This document shows positions 1-11,759 of a stretch of 40,281 nt of DNA, piece by piece. Every line of letters starts with the position of its first letter. The first letter of the stretch is position 1. The DNA is taken from the NCBI GenBank assembly GCA_958430865.1, contig CAUDNR010001446.1, forward strand, positions 165,642 through 205,922. The letters are read 5' to 3'. Under the pieces are notes generated by a model. That model made no database searches and was not told the origin of the DNA. It saw only the letters and a program-made list of their open reading frames with translations. The DNA is from Entrophospora sp. SA101 (Eukaryota > Glomeromycota > Glomeromycetes > Entrophosporales > Entrophosporaceae). Position numbers and translations under genes: made by a program.

Positions 1-2036
1 GTTGCAATAAATATAGAAAGATGATTGTTAATCGTGATGTAATATTTAGCGCATCACATGACTTCCGTAGTAAGTTCTTTCTAATTGGTCGATATTAACG
101 GTCAATTGGTTGGTCCACGGTTTACAATCTCACACTATAAAAAAAAATTAATTAAATTTTTAATTAAAGATCCTCAATCTTTCTATATTTTAAAAAGTCC
201 TAGTTTCCAAGATTTCATTCATTCTCTTAATCCACATTTCAAAATTCCATGCATAGATGTAATTAAAGAATCTCTATTCATATTATATGATCATTCAATC
301 AATGAACTCAAAGATAATTTGTTTAATAACTGTCTGTATGCTTTACTGACTACTGATTTTTGGACTTCAACTAATCAAAAAAAAGGCTTTATGGAGATAA
401 CATGTACACGGATATCAGAAAATTTTAAGCCAAATGAAGTGCTTTTGAATTTAGTTTATGTGCCATATCCTCACACAGGTCTAGTTATAAAAGATTTATT
501 GGAAAATGAAGTAAGGAAATGAGAGCTAAATAGAAAACTTATGGCCATTACCACTGATAATGGTAGTAACATGGTTTGTGCATTGAGATTATTAAAAATT
601 CTTTAGAAGTTGATTGAGTTCCATGTTCAGCCCACACATTTCAACCATGTATCAAAAAGGCTTTAAATTGTGATGATAATATTAAAGCTTTAATTCTTAG
701 GGTCAAAAGGCACATTTCTTTTCTTCCTCTCCAAAACAATTAGAAGCATTAGAAAAGCAGCAAGAGAGACTAAGTGAAGATTATCCTAGAATATTAAAAC
801 CAATAGGTAATGTAGCAACACGTTGGAATAGCAGATATATGGCATGGGTACGATTATTAAACTTAAAAAAAGCCATCATTCTTTTAAAAACCATATGGAA
901 TTAGACACAGATAGAGAAGTCAAAAAAGATGGGAAAAAACTAAGAAAAATTTTATTGAGTGATAATGAATGGTTATGAATTAAAAACCTTGTTGATATTT
1001 TAGGACAATTCAACACCATCACCACAACATTGAGTAGTAGCAAATTCGTCACATTATCTTTAATTTATCCATTAATATTCTTTTTAAAAAAAAATTTATC
1101 AAATATATTAGATGATGATAATGATGATGACAATAATAATGATAATAACAATGATAATGATGATAATGATGATAATGATGATAATGATGATAATGATGAT
1201 AATGATGATAATGATGATAATGATGATAATGATGATAATGATGATAATGATGATAATGATGATAATGATGATAATGATGATAATGATGATAATGATGATA
1301 ATGATGATGATGATGATAATGATGATAATGATGATAATGATGATAATGATGATGATGATGATAATGATGATAATGATGATATTTTAAATGAAGAAGAATC
1401 AGAATGTCAAGAACAATTACCATTACCATCATTAGAAGAAAATGAACAAGGAGATGTTCTGTTTTTTGAGGAAAATAATGGGGAGAGGAAAAAAAAAAAT
1501 TAATATTTCAAATCCTGTGAACACTGACAGATTATATAAAAAAATAATTTCAACATTATATAAATCAATAAACCATTATTGGTCTGATCCTTTTGTCTTA
1601 GCAATGCTCACATCAACATTAGATCCAAGGTTCAAACATTTGAAATTTCTTGATGAAAGAACACATTTAAGAATATTACAAACATTAAAAATTCAATATG
1701 AATTAATCAAAGAACAACAACAACATGATAGCAGTCCTTCTGGCAGTCCTTCTTGTTCAAGAAGTGTAATCCTTCCTTCAAGAAATAACTCCAATGAAAA
1801 AAAAATCAGTTTTTGATAATTTATTTGATGATCTACAACAATATGAAGAATCACAAAGTGAATACGAAAAATATTTTTCTTTGCCAACTGCTTCCAGACA
1901 AGTAGATCCAGTGATCTGGTGGAATGATAGAAAGGATGAATTTCCTATCATGTCAATTCTAGCAAAAAAATATTTATGTATCAATGCAACATCTGTACCT
2001 TCTGAACGTTATTCTCTGATGTGGGAAATCACATAA
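1..2036 (+). pseudogene. hAT-family transposase, decayed
   Basis: Pieces of one hAT transposase are readable in order across shifting frames. The N-terminal core (85-519) contains TTDFWTS. Then come TTDNGSNM (about 552-576), a CSAHTFQPCIKKAL segment (about 622-665), VATRWNSRYMAW (about 812-847), a region ending in a long Asp/Asn run, TSTLDPRFKHLKF (about 1612-1650), and the C-terminal dimerisation region with DPVIWWNDRKDEFP and LAKKYLCINATSVPSER (about 1907-2008). These are the usual hAT landmarks. There is a stop at 520-522, several frame changes, and a one-base loss near 2010 just after SER that breaks the conserved FSDVGN motif. No start codon or BED finger is visible because the window opens inside the element. 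It is clearly non-functional. Family call is firm; subfamily is not determined. Confidence 0.85.
1152..1380 (+). repeat. Nine-base microsatellite (GATGATAAT)n inside the hAT transposase
   Basis: About 25 head-to-tail units of nine bases run in frame with the transposase and encode a (Asp-Asp-Asn)n run. A few units are expanded by extra GAT triplets (around 1309 and 1357). It replaces what is normally a short acidic linker between the middle of the hAT protein and its C-terminal part. Because the unit length is a multiple of three, its length can change without shifting the frame. Confidence 0.95.
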
Positions 2037-2219
2037 CATCATGAAGGAACAAATTATCCCATGATGTTATTTCCAAGATATTATTTTTGAAAATAATATT
2101 TCTGTTTTTAATAATTAAAAAAATTTTTTTATTGATATTAAATATTTTTAACATTTTTTTTACATTTTTATTATATTTATTTTTTTAATGAATATTTGGT
2201 TAAATAAATTATTACTATA

Positions 2220-2307
2220 TTAGGTATTTGATCTACGAATTTCATGAATCTCATGAATTTCATGCAGATTGTTTCGTGAATATCGAATTTCATGAATGCA
2301 ACCACTA
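2220..2307 (+). mobile_element. Candidate 3' end of the hAT element
   Basis: Downstream of the transposase a cluster of short repeats of the type GAATTTCATGAAT (2237-2300) is followed by GCAACCACTA ending at 2307. Read on the minus strand this end starts TAGTGGTTGC, which fits the loose hAT terminal pattern (Y-A-R-N-G). Subterminal short repeats are typical of hAT ends. The next eight bases (2308-2315) would be the target-site duplication, but the other end lies outside the window, so this cannot be confirmed here. Confidence 0.4.
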
Positions 2308-2535
2308 ATTTATTGCATATTAATATGCAATAAATCAATAATAATTATTATTATTTGTCAACCACATCCAAATACAATACAATTTCTTAAATAGGAATAA
2401 ACACACTGGTCTTGGGGAAATTCTTGCTCCTAGTAAAAAAAAATGAATGAAGGTATTTTTTCTTACACAGAAAATAACTATTTTAAAAATATGTAGTATT
2501 TTTTACATCATTTTGAAAAAAAAAAACATCAAGAA

Positions 2536-2637
2536 ATTAAAACTTATGCCAGGATCAAAATTGGCCAGCATCGTGGAAAATTCTGGTAACATTTCCGTAT
2601 AATGCTGGTCAATTTTGGCCCCAGTGTAAGTTTTAAT
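2536..2637. repeat. 102-bp imperfect hairpin (MITE-like)
   Basis: The arm 2536-2571, beginning ATTAAAACTTATGCC, is the imperfect reverse complement of 2602-2637 (36 bp, roughly six mismatches, shared axis sum 5173). The 30-bp loop is also partly palindromic. The shape suits a very short MITE or foldback element. No clear target-site duplication is visible and no second copy was found in the window. Confidence 0.6.
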
Positions 2638-3235
2638 TCATTATTGTCAATAGGTACTTCTGGTCGTTTTATATAGTTCAATAAGTCCTTCAATAAGTTT
2701 ATCATCATCAGGAACTTCATATATTTTTTCTTTTCTAGATTATTTAAAACTCTTCAATTGGCATTCTATCATATAGGTTAAGAGTGTAAGCACCTGAGTA
2801 AGCTTGAAACTTAATTACAAATATAGATGAAAAATAATTAATGTAACATGATAAAATTAGTTGCGCATTGATCACGTGAAAGTCATGGGTGTGTATTTAG
2901 AGAGGATGGTTTTATATGAATCAGAATGGGATTGGGAAAAGACCGTACAGTGTATTTATGGGTTGCATTTATCTCTTAAGCTCTGAGGTTGGGAATGAGA
3001 CATAGGTGTACTTATAGAGGGTTCACTGTAACCATAATAAGTTTTGTCACCCATAATTGACTTTGTCACTTGTAATTAGTTTCATCACCCATAATCAATT
3101 ACGTTTTTAAAGAGGGAAAGTGGTAGGTAATTAATTATGATAATCACATATTGTGCATTAATAGTAATTAGACAATTACCATCCCATGTTAATGGAATGC
3201 TTGTTACAATAAGAATTAAAAAAAAAACAAATTAA

Positions 3236-3496
3236 ATTAGCATTGAATTATATACTAATTTATCAAAAATATATCCATCAGGACATGAGTTTAGTAAACA
3301 TGAAATTCAAATGTAGCTTAAATCAATTGGTTGTAAAAATATAACTCCTTTTATATATACACAAGTACTATGTTATTTATTAATAAGCTTGGAGTTTGGA
3401 CTAGAGTTGAAATCAAATGATAAAGCTGTATTTAGCCCTTCTGCTGATTATTTAACACATATGGCCAACTCTTGTCAGTTAATTACAATAATTTAG
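3236..3496 (+). pseudogene. Remnant coding stretch, unrecognised
   Basis: An 86-codon frame is open except for one in-frame TAG at 3314-3316. It reads like protein, for example YPSGHEFSKHEIQ before the stop and SIGCKNITPF after it, with non-repetitive composition and few AT-filler codons. No start codon and no family were recognised. It may be a fragment of a transposon gene. Low confidence. Confidence 0.3.
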
Positions 3497-4336
3497 CACT
3501 TGTCAACTAAATGGTTTATGAATTTACTGCCTTTTTCTTGCTTCAGAAAACCTGTAAATACACTCAATAATATAGAATAACTGCAAAAAAATGAAGATGA
3601 CCCATTTACAAAATTCAAAGGCTTTAATTAAGTTCCTTTTATTCACTTATGGCCGATTTATTTCAGTTGTTTATACTTATTTGGCTGATTGCAAGCTGCA
3701 TTGGTTTGTCTACAAAACAATTTAAAAAGCTTGTTTAACAGCCTTACATTTGCAACAATGATTTTATTACAATAACAATGACAGTACTTCCAATTAACCT
3801 TCACTAAAGCAAATAATTTTTACTGATCATTGTTAAAACCCATTAGTTACATGATGTTTACTGGTCATTAACACTCACTAGTTAGTCCTAACTTAACAAA
3901 TAAAATGTGGCTTTTACCAAAGCTTGCAGTTGTTGCCTTTTTACCAAAGCACTTTGCTTCAAACAGAAAAATAAAATAATTCTTTAAAAGTTTATTACAA
4001 ATTTTAAGATTTATTTTTAAAAAGATAATGATTTTACAGAGATTTTGTTTTAAAGTGGTATTTGTCCCCCCCCCATTTGTTCAAATGAGGACCCAAACAA
4101 AGTTATCTTCTTCTCCCACTTTTTCAAGTGAAGACCCAAGGTTCATTCATTATCATTAAATTGGTTAAATGTCCAATAAAAATTTTTTATTAGTTATTCA
4201 CATTTTTGTCTCCCCACACTAGTAATCATTTATCAAGCTAACATACTCAATGTATATAAAATAATTAAACTATAACTAATGAAAACATATGAAAAATATA
4301 TAAAGAAATACAATAATAATCTAACACTATTTATTG

Positions 4337-5840
4337 TTATTTTTTTTTATCAATTATTTGAAAAACTTCCAATTCATCAAATCTACTGTCATATGTTATA
4401 TTGATGTTACTATAACTTGATGTTGTGCTATAAATAGTACCCTCAGTTTGAAACAAAATATCATTACAACCAAAATGAGCTAATTGTAAAGGATTACAGT
4501 AAATTGCATACTCATAATAATTATTAATAACATAACTAAATTGTGCAGTATTAATATTATTTCTATTACTTATATTAAATATAAAACTTTCAGTTGTATT
4601 TTTAAATACATTATCTCCATTCCAATCAAGTGGATTATAACCACCAACTATTTGCTCAGAATTTTGTATTTTTCCAACTACAAGAGTTTTGTTGATATTA
4701 TCACATTTTTGATGAAATGTAGCAGCATTTAAACCATCTCTGCTACTACGATATAGAAGTTTGAATTTGTATTTGACTTCCCTGAATGAGGTATATGGTG
4801 GACTTTTTCTATCAATCCAACTTGCAAAAAGCAAAGTAAGGTTTTGATTAATTGTCAATGATTCAAGTGTTGGTGGTTTTGAATTTGAAATTCTTGATGG
4901 TAATAAATTTAAAGTTTGTTGTCTATCAGGGTATAAATGAGATTGTAAAAGGGGTTTCCATAAAGTCCTAGGAAAAAGCATATTATATGGTTCAATTTTA
5001 TCAATAAAATCATCTTTAGAAATATCCTGAAATCTTATTAGAGAAAAAAAATCTTTTAATGTGTTGCCTAAATCAGCAAAATTTTGTGATGACCAATCTT
5101 CAGGATTGATATTATTGATTTCTGGATGTTTTGCTAATCCCCATTTAAGAATGCTTTCCCAAATAACTATCTCATCAATAAAAAAGTCATCCCTTTTTAA
5201 AATTTCCAATAAAATTGGTTTTTCCAACAATCTAAATTCACTTGATTCAAATAATTTTTCACTATACTCACAAAATTTTTCCAAATAGAGGTTTTTCAAT
5301 TCATTAAAATTTTCATTAGCATAAATCAATTGTAGAAGTTTAACTGGATTTTCTTTTATATAATTTTCATAATTTTCATAATTTTCCATAAAATATTTCA
5401 TTATATATTCATAAAGTGACTCAATACCAAATTCATTTGCTGCAGTTAATAGTTCTAATACTTCAGCACCAGAATAATTTTCAAATTCAATTTTGCATGT
5501 ATATAAAAATCTTACAAAATACAACAGATTATTAAAACTGTTGTATATTCAAAGATAAATAAATAAATAAAATAAATAAATTTATTTGAACTTACTTGAG
5601 AATAGGGTTGAGAAGTTTTTCACTAATATTGGCTTTCTTAACAATATAATAACCATTTTCTTTTGTTGTGTTATTTAATTCATTGTTGAAAAATGGACAA
5701 TGAGCTGATATTATAGATGCATGTGCATGAATTTCTTTAATGTTTGGTTCTACACCTACATATATTTTTACATCATAAAAATCTTCTGTACTCAATAATC
5801 TTTCATTTTCATTAAAATATTTTTCAAATATTGAATTCAT
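4337..5840 (-). CDS. BTB-BACK-TLDc protein, gene 1
   Basis: Two exons on the minus strand: 5840-5596 and 5510-4337, with an 85-nt intron (donor GTAAGT, acceptor TTTGTAAG). The join restores ILKFLYTCKIEFENY and gives 472 residues. An N-terminal BTB/POZ domain (about 1-110; DFYDVKIYVG, HAHASIISAHCPFF) is followed by a BACK-like helical region (about 117-217) and a TLDc domain (about 300-472; LLFASWIDRK, SSRDGLN, IGGYNPLDWNG-type GGYNPLDWNG, FIFNISNR). In this family BTB-BACK commonly acts as a cullin-3 substrate adaptor; the TLDc role in fungi is not established. Relative to genes 2 and 3 it carries an extra ENY unit in NYENYENY. The start is the ATG shared by all three paralogues. Its first ~83 coding bases and whole upstream region belong to duplicated arm B. 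Confidence 0.9.
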
Positions 5841-7266
5841 TTTTATTTTATTTTATTTTTCTTTTCAAAAATTTGTTGTGGGCAAGGAAAAAAAAAATCG
5901 ATTAAATTATAAAAAAAGGTATATTAAATAATGTCCCTCGAATTAGTTGTGGCGAAAATCATTTAATTAGAAACCTCGAAAAATCACATGCTTTCGAAAT
6001 CAAAATTGAAATTAAAATTCATGTAAATAACTTTTTTGTTTATAGCTTGTCTCTAAATAATAATAATCCTAGAACTCGAAATCTTTATTTACCAGATTCA
6101 AAGAACGAAAATCATTTAATAAAATTCAAACCTTTTGAAAAAATATTTAATCAAAAGGTTTGATAAGAATCATTCGATCCCTTTTGATTTTGAAGAATTA
6201 GTAGTTGTCAGAGAACCTGTAAGATAAAATTGTTTTATTTCAATCTATTCGCTAAATGCTCTTGTTTCATTATCATTATAAATATACAGGCGGAATCATA
6301 CTTGCCAGGATATCTTTATTAAAATATGTTCAAACAATATCGGGAGGTCTTCCAGCACTCCTGAATTTGACAAATAAAATTTAGAACTTTGAATTTTGAA
6401 AATTTTAATTGGTTAAAATCGAAGATCGATTGTTTTAATAATTAAATCCATACATAATTCATTATTAATAAAGATTCATAATTAAGTATTTAAATTGTGT
6501 TACTTATTTTACCGATTAATTGAAAAACCTGTAATTCATCAAATACATTATATTGATGTTATTATAAGTCCTTGGATACTACAAAACTGGTGTTGATGCA
6601 CATAAATTTTTTTTTTAAAAAAAAATCACGTGACAACAATTAACTATAATTATTGGCTAATTCGAGTGGATTCTTTGATCAATTTGTCAAACTAAATAAT
6701 GCTAATAATGCTAATAATTGTTGTAATGACAAAGAACAATTGAATGATTTTTGATAAATTGTCAACTAATCAGTTTTTACTTTAGCCATGATTTTTTTTA
6801 CTAGTCATTTGACCTAACTTGACATAATAGTTCTAAACTCTGATAACATTTCGCCAACGACATTTATTCTAGACCCTTAAGATGCATATAAGAAATGAGG
6901 CGCTTCAATATTGAAGTTTCCATGTTCCTGTTTAAAAAATATTTGAACAATTTAATTTATTGCTAATAGAAAAGATATGAGAGTCATGAATGTTTTTTAA
7001 TATAAAAAAACGTAAAAACAAATTTATGTTAATATAGTTGTTGTAATTTTATATATTATAAAAAGTTTATATTAATATATAAATTTTGAATGGACAATTT
7101 CATTATTATTATTATAAATCTATGACGGCAAATTTTGCTTAAATTAGTATTAGCATATGCATTTTATATATTGTATTGTAAAATACTTCTTTCAATTAAT
7201 GCAGATAGATAGTTAGCACGTTGTCTGGAGGTTTTGAGAATAAAACAGTTGCTTTAAGAGAAGGAA
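5841..7266. promoter_or_regulatory. Upstream region of BTB-TLDc gene 1
   Basis: About 1.4 kb of AT-rich DNA upstream of gene 1, all inside arm B. No ORF worth calling. Around 6500-6560 a short stretch resembling the end of a TLDc coding region (ACCGATTAATTGAAAAACC, then an ATTCATCAAAT run) looks like a decayed TLDc 3' end. An inverted A/T run lies at 6607-6625, next to TCACGTGA. Promoter elements cannot be placed with certainty. Confidence 0.35.
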
Positions 7267-7458
7267 ATGATATTATTATTTATTTTTGCTCTGAATTTAT
7301 TTATAATACATTCGATACAAATCATTAAAAGAGAGAAGGGGAAGCAGAGTATTTCAATGAGAAATTATAAAATTTTTAATAACAATACAAAACCATTCAC
7401 AACTAATTTAGGGTTAATGAATTCAATTTCATGCAAGGATATTTCATTAAGTGAATGA
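7267..7458 (+). CDS. Small ORF with possible signal peptide
   Basis: A 63-codon ORF with an ATG in a reasonable context (GGAAATGA). The first 18 or so residues (MILLFIFALNLFIIHS) form a strongly hydrophobic leader, followed by IIKREKGKQ with a Lys-Arg pair at 21-22 that would suit Kex2-type processing, then a short polar tail with one cysteine. It looks like a candidate small secreted protein, but at this length and AT content it may be chance. An identical copy lies at 26570-26761 on the minus strand in arm B'. No family recognised. Confidence 0.35.
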   Translation: MILLFIFALNLFIIHSIQIIKREKGKQSISMRNYKIFNNNTKPFTTNLGLMNSISCKDISLSE

Positions 7459-8440
7459 GATTTCCGATAAGGTTAACAACTATATGATAAGAGAAAATGG
7501 ACTCATTATGAACATCAACAAAATATGTTACTCACAGATAGTTATTAATAAAATTTGTATCTCTTAAATGACTCATTGCATATTTATATACTTTTTGTGT
7601 CTTTTTTCTCGATCCATGTTTCTCTGCCTGAAAAGTTAGTGTAACCACAAAATGATTTGTAAAACGTCGGAAAAACTTTTTTTTATTACAAAGTTTTAAA
7701 CAAGACTTTTGTATTATAAATATTATAAATCAAACACATTCTTTTTCTCACACAATTACTCAAATAATCTTTAATTAGTTAGCAATAAAAATAATAGCCT
7801 TTAACAAGTTAATAGTGATAAATAATTATTCTTCAATTAGAACAGCTGTTTTAACATTAATGTTATGCGTGTCAAAATCGATCAATATTTTGGTTTTACA
7901 AATCTATAAATATAATAATCCGACCCTATTATTTTCTGTTCTTAGATCATAAAGAATACTTCCACAACACTAAAACTGTTAATCAATTTATGGGATTAAA
8001 AAAAATTTATTTATATAATATTGCATATTAATTATTAATATATCTCGGGTTTAGTAAAAGAAAAAAAATACAGCCAGTAAGAATATATAGCCTTAAAAAA
8101 TGTAAATCATTATTTTATATATTTTTTAATATTAGTAACGTTTTATCTTTTTTTTTTTCTCCTACTTTCCAAATTATACTTGTTGTATTAAAATATCGTC
8201 ATTTGATAAAATATTTTATTTTATTTGTTTGCGCATTTATTATTAATCAATTAAACTGAAAAAAATGGTTTTTCTCCATTAAAGGAGAACAAAGACAAAT
8301 TTATTTCTAAAAAAAAAGAAGTTATCTTATTATTTGTATACACACATTCACCCGATTTATATTTTTCTCGAAAAAAACCCCCCTTTCTTTACAAAATTCT
8401 TAATAACTTTTATTTTTCTAAAAAACATAACCATTATAAT
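7459..8440. other. Intergenic, leads into the SH3-SAM-PH gene
   Basis: No gene seen. The arm B duplication stops at 8266. The remaining 174 bp upstream of the 8441 ATG are unique in this window and include an A-rich/C-rich stretch (about 8367-8383) and pyrimidine tracts of the kind common before fungal start codons. Confidence 0.4.
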
Positions 8441-11400
8441 ATGGCATTAGAAACGGTATACGCAATTCACTCATTTTCAGCTGAAAAAGGAGATGAGATT
8501 AGTTTTGAATATGGTGAACCTATTTTGGTTTTTGAAAAGGATGAAATGTATGGTGATGGATGGTGGCAGGTAAATGAATTTATTTAATTGATGAAAAGAG
8601 TTCTTTAGAATCCTTTAGAGTTGGTGACAATTATAATTAAATAGCATTTATACAATTTCTAATGTATCACGTGATGATGTTTAATATTTTTTATTAGGGA
8701 AAGAATGTTCGTGGAGAAATAGGATTATTTCCTATGAATTACACAAGCTATTCAAAACCTTTACCACCATCACCTAAATTTCATCGACATAATAAATTAA
8801 CCTACAACAACAATAAAAGTAACAATAGTAATCGTAACAGTAAACGTGATAGTATAAATTTTAATAACTATAGAATTCCCCTCACAAATCAATACAATTA
8901 TCATTCCATTGATGGAATGATTGATGATATTCAATCAAAATCAGATGAAACAAGTTTAAACAATTTAATAGAAAAAGTGTCAGAAACTGGAGGTGGAATA
9001 AAAGGGGAGAAAGATGAACAATTGTTATTATTTCAATCAAGAAATAATAATCGATCAAATGACGAATCACAATTTTTATCATATAATTCTGATAATAACT
9101 ATAATAATAACTACAACTATAATAATAATAATAAAAAACTATCACAAAATACTTCTTCATCATCAGCCTCTAGCTTTAGTAGTCATTTATCATCATCTAC
9201 TAAAGGAACTAGTTCTATTTATTCACAGAATCAACTTCAATCATTTCAACAACAGCAAATTGATGACAATAATAATAATAATAAAATTAATATATTAGCA
9301 TTAACAACAACAAAAACAACAACAATATCAACTTATAATAATGAAAAATCAAAAAGCCATCCCACTATGTGGAATGTAGAAAAGGTTTGTTCATGGTTAC
9401 ATGAAAAAGGGTTTGATTCAGTAATGCAAAAAAATTTTCGTGGTAAATTTCTTAAACTTTCTAAATATGGGTTTTTTTTTCCAAAAAAAAAATAATTTTT
9501 AGACTCAAATTTCTAATTATTTATTTTACACAAACTTGTATTCACTTATGTTTAGACAACGATATTACTGGAGACATACTTCTTGATTTAAATACAGATA
9601 TGCTAAAGGAATTGAATATTGCATCATTTGGTAAACGTGTTCATATAATGAATGCTATTACTGCACTGAAATCCGAATTTTCAATAAATGATAAAAATAA
9701 AGAAGATGAGAAGGATGATAGCTCTGAATATGAAGAGGTTTGTATTTATTTAGGACTACTATTAATTATTAATATTTTGATTATTATTATTTATTACATT
9801 TGTTAATCTTCTATTTTCTATTTTTGTTTGTGTTTTAGCAAATTTTTGTTGATCAAAAACCATCATCCCGTAAACTTGGAAATCGGAAATATTCAATATC
9901 AAATCCTTCTTTATCAAAATATCCCGACAACAATGATACCAATATCACTCATGAAGGATTCCAAAATAGGTCGCAAAGATCCTCTACGGCCGTTAAGTTC
10001 TCAAATGATACTAAGAAAGCTTCATACCCTCATCAAGCAACTTTACAAAAATCTGAATCCAAATTTTCAAATAAAGAGGTAAATAAAAATTTTTGGGATG
10101 TGTAATATTAACTTTTTTTTTCCATTAATATTAATACTTTATACATTTATGATTGATTTTATTTGTTTAGAATAGTGATGAAAAGAATAATAAATCACAA
10201 AGATCGATTTTTTCAAAAATGAGTCAATTAACAAAATCAAATAATAATAAGAAAACTCAAAAATCGCTTAGTATGTTTTCACCACAAAAGAAAACAGACA
10301 AACCACGTACAATATCTACAGGTGGTTGGGAGTTTAAAGATGAGAAAGATTATTTAGATTCTTCTGATGATAATAATAACAATAAAAATAAAAGTAATAG
10401 TAATAATAGTAAATTGTCTCGATCTCGCCTTATATCATCAGATATTAATAATAACAACGGTAATAATAATGAAAAGAAATCATTCAAGTATTTGCCAAAT
10501 TTCAATAATAATAATAAACCAAAGAAATCCGCTATGGATAAAAATGCTTTATTTGTTGGTGGTGTTTCTATTAGTCAACCAAATTCACCAAGACACGACA
10601 AATTTAATAGTAATGATTATAAAGATTATTATAATGAATATGATAATTATAATTATATTTTGGAATATGGTAATAATAGTAAATATGATAATAATAGTGA
10701 TAGTGAAATAGACGAAGATGTTCTTGATTCTATTGGTGTACCTGATCATGAAGGATGGTTAAAGAAGCAAGGTAACAAATACAAAGTTTGGAAATCAAGA
10801 TTATGTATATTGAAGGATGCTAATCTTTACTATCTGAAAACTGACAAGGTAACTTATTTGATTCGTTAATTAGTTAATCATTTATTTATTTCTTAATTTC
10901 ACTACATTACTAATTTGCTAGCTTTTTTTTTTTTTAGAATTTGAATTCAGTTATAGTCAAAGGTCATATAAATCTAACAAACTATCGCGTAATACCAGAT
11001 GAGAACCTTTTATATGGAAAGTACGGATTTAAGTTAGTACATGATACAAATAGAACTCATTATTTTGCCCATGATGACCAGCAATCAATAAAAGAATGGA
11101 TGAAAGCTATTATGAAAGCAACTATATCAAGAGATGTTAAAGGTATTTATTTATAATTGCTTCTTTTTGTAAAATGATTTACAACTCCCTGAATGTAAAT
11201 TCTTGCATATATTAATATTTTTATTTTTTATTTCACAGTACCAGTAATATCATCAAATAATATAATAACTATGCCACTTGATGAAGCTAGAAAAATGGCT
11301 CCAAGACCTCCTCCTCTACCGCCTTCTTCACCATCTCATTTTTCTACTTTTCCAACACAACGACAACCAAGGACAAATATTCTATTAGCTTCAAAAGCCT

Positions 11401-11759
11401 CTTCTCCCACATTAAGACCTGAATCACCACCACTATCAATTAGATCAATTAGTCCTCCACCGTCACTACTACCTAGATCATCATTGACATCTACATCATC
11501 ACATTCTCCTACGCCACCAAAATCCACAACATTAATAACCAAACAAAATGATGATGATGATGATGATGATGATGATAATAATAGTAACAATGATAATAAT
11601 AATGATAATAATAATGATAATAATAATAATGATAAAGAATCTTATTTGTCATCATCAGAACCAGCAAATAATAAAGATCCTCAGCATCTAAATTACAACT
11701 ATGATTATTCCAATATGGCTCCTCCTTATAATTACAAGTCCACTATGGAATATTTTTAA
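8441..11759 (+). CDS. SH3-SAM-PH scaffold protein, Boi1/Boi2/Pob1-like
   Basis: Seven exons: 8441-8569, 8698-9442, 9556-9737, 9839-10078, 10171-10848, 10938-11142 and 11239-11759. All six introns are GT-AG, and the frame is continuous for 899 residues. Domains in order: SH3 (1 to about 58; ETVYAIHSFSAEKGDEISFE, GDGWWQ, GEIGLFPMNY), a long Asn/Ser-rich linker, SAM (about 266-333; VCSWLHEKGFD, DNDITGDILLDL), another low-complexity linker, PH (about 624-722; HEGWLKKQGNKYKVWKSR, ending in IKEWMKAI), a proline-rich C-tail with PPPLPPSSP and a nine-Asp run at about 831-839. This order and length match yeast Boi1/Boi2 and fission yeast Pob1, which link Cdc42, formins and exocyst at sites of polarised growth. 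Intact, with no paralogue in the window. The SH3 and SAM domains are each split by an intron. Function is inferred from the family. Confidence 0.9.

Larger units (their letters stand above)
2308..4336. other. Intergenic region with repeat remnants
   Basis: No intact gene is seen in these 2 kb. They hold a 102-bp hairpin (2536-2637); a degenerate 20-bp tandem repeat containing TCACCCATAAT-like units (about 3023-3100); a stretch around 2885-3030 ending in a TATAGAGGGTTCACTGTA motif that resembles pogo/Tigger-type ends (weak); and a short decayed coding stretch (3236-3496). A run of C at about 4067-4075 stands out from the AT-rich background. Confidence 0.5.
5758..8266. repeat. Arm B of spaced inverted duplication (partner 25762-28270)
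   Basis: Every stretch compared by eye is the exact reverse complement of 25762-28270, with constant coordinate sum 34028. The inner edge lies in exon 1 of BTB-TLDc gene 1, where the first mismatch is at 5757. The outer edge is at 8266/8267, 175 bp before the start of the SH3-SAM-PH gene. The 2509 bp contain the first 83 coding bases and upstream region of a BTB-TLDc gene and one small ORF (7267-7458). Identity extends through long A/T homopolymers, so the copy is recent or is an assembly duplicate. Confidence 0.9.

Noticed and set aside
1152..1380. Regular repeat array as a CRISPR-like locus
   Set aside because: Units are contiguous with no spacers, encode a simple peptide repeat and sit in a eukaryotic transposon.
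1112..1387. Met/Ile repeat frame on the plus strand
   Set aside because: Another reading frame of the same microsatellite.
1049..1432. Long His/Tyr-rich frame opposite the Asp/Asn repeat
   Set aside because: It is only the complement of the nine-base microsatellite; no other coding signal.
5061..5288. Plus-strand frame within BTB-TLDc gene 1 (also 23536-23763, and 28754-28960 on the minus strand)
   Set aside because: Antisense shadow of the conserved BACK-coding exon; present wherever the gene is present.
6640..6790. Repeated AATAATGCTAATAATG as a regulatory array
   Set aside because: A two-unit AT-rich duplication is expected by chance at this composition.
8882..9163. Frames opposite or shifted in the Asn-rich part of the SH3-SAM-PH gene
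   Set aside because: Low-complexity shadows of a well-supported exon.
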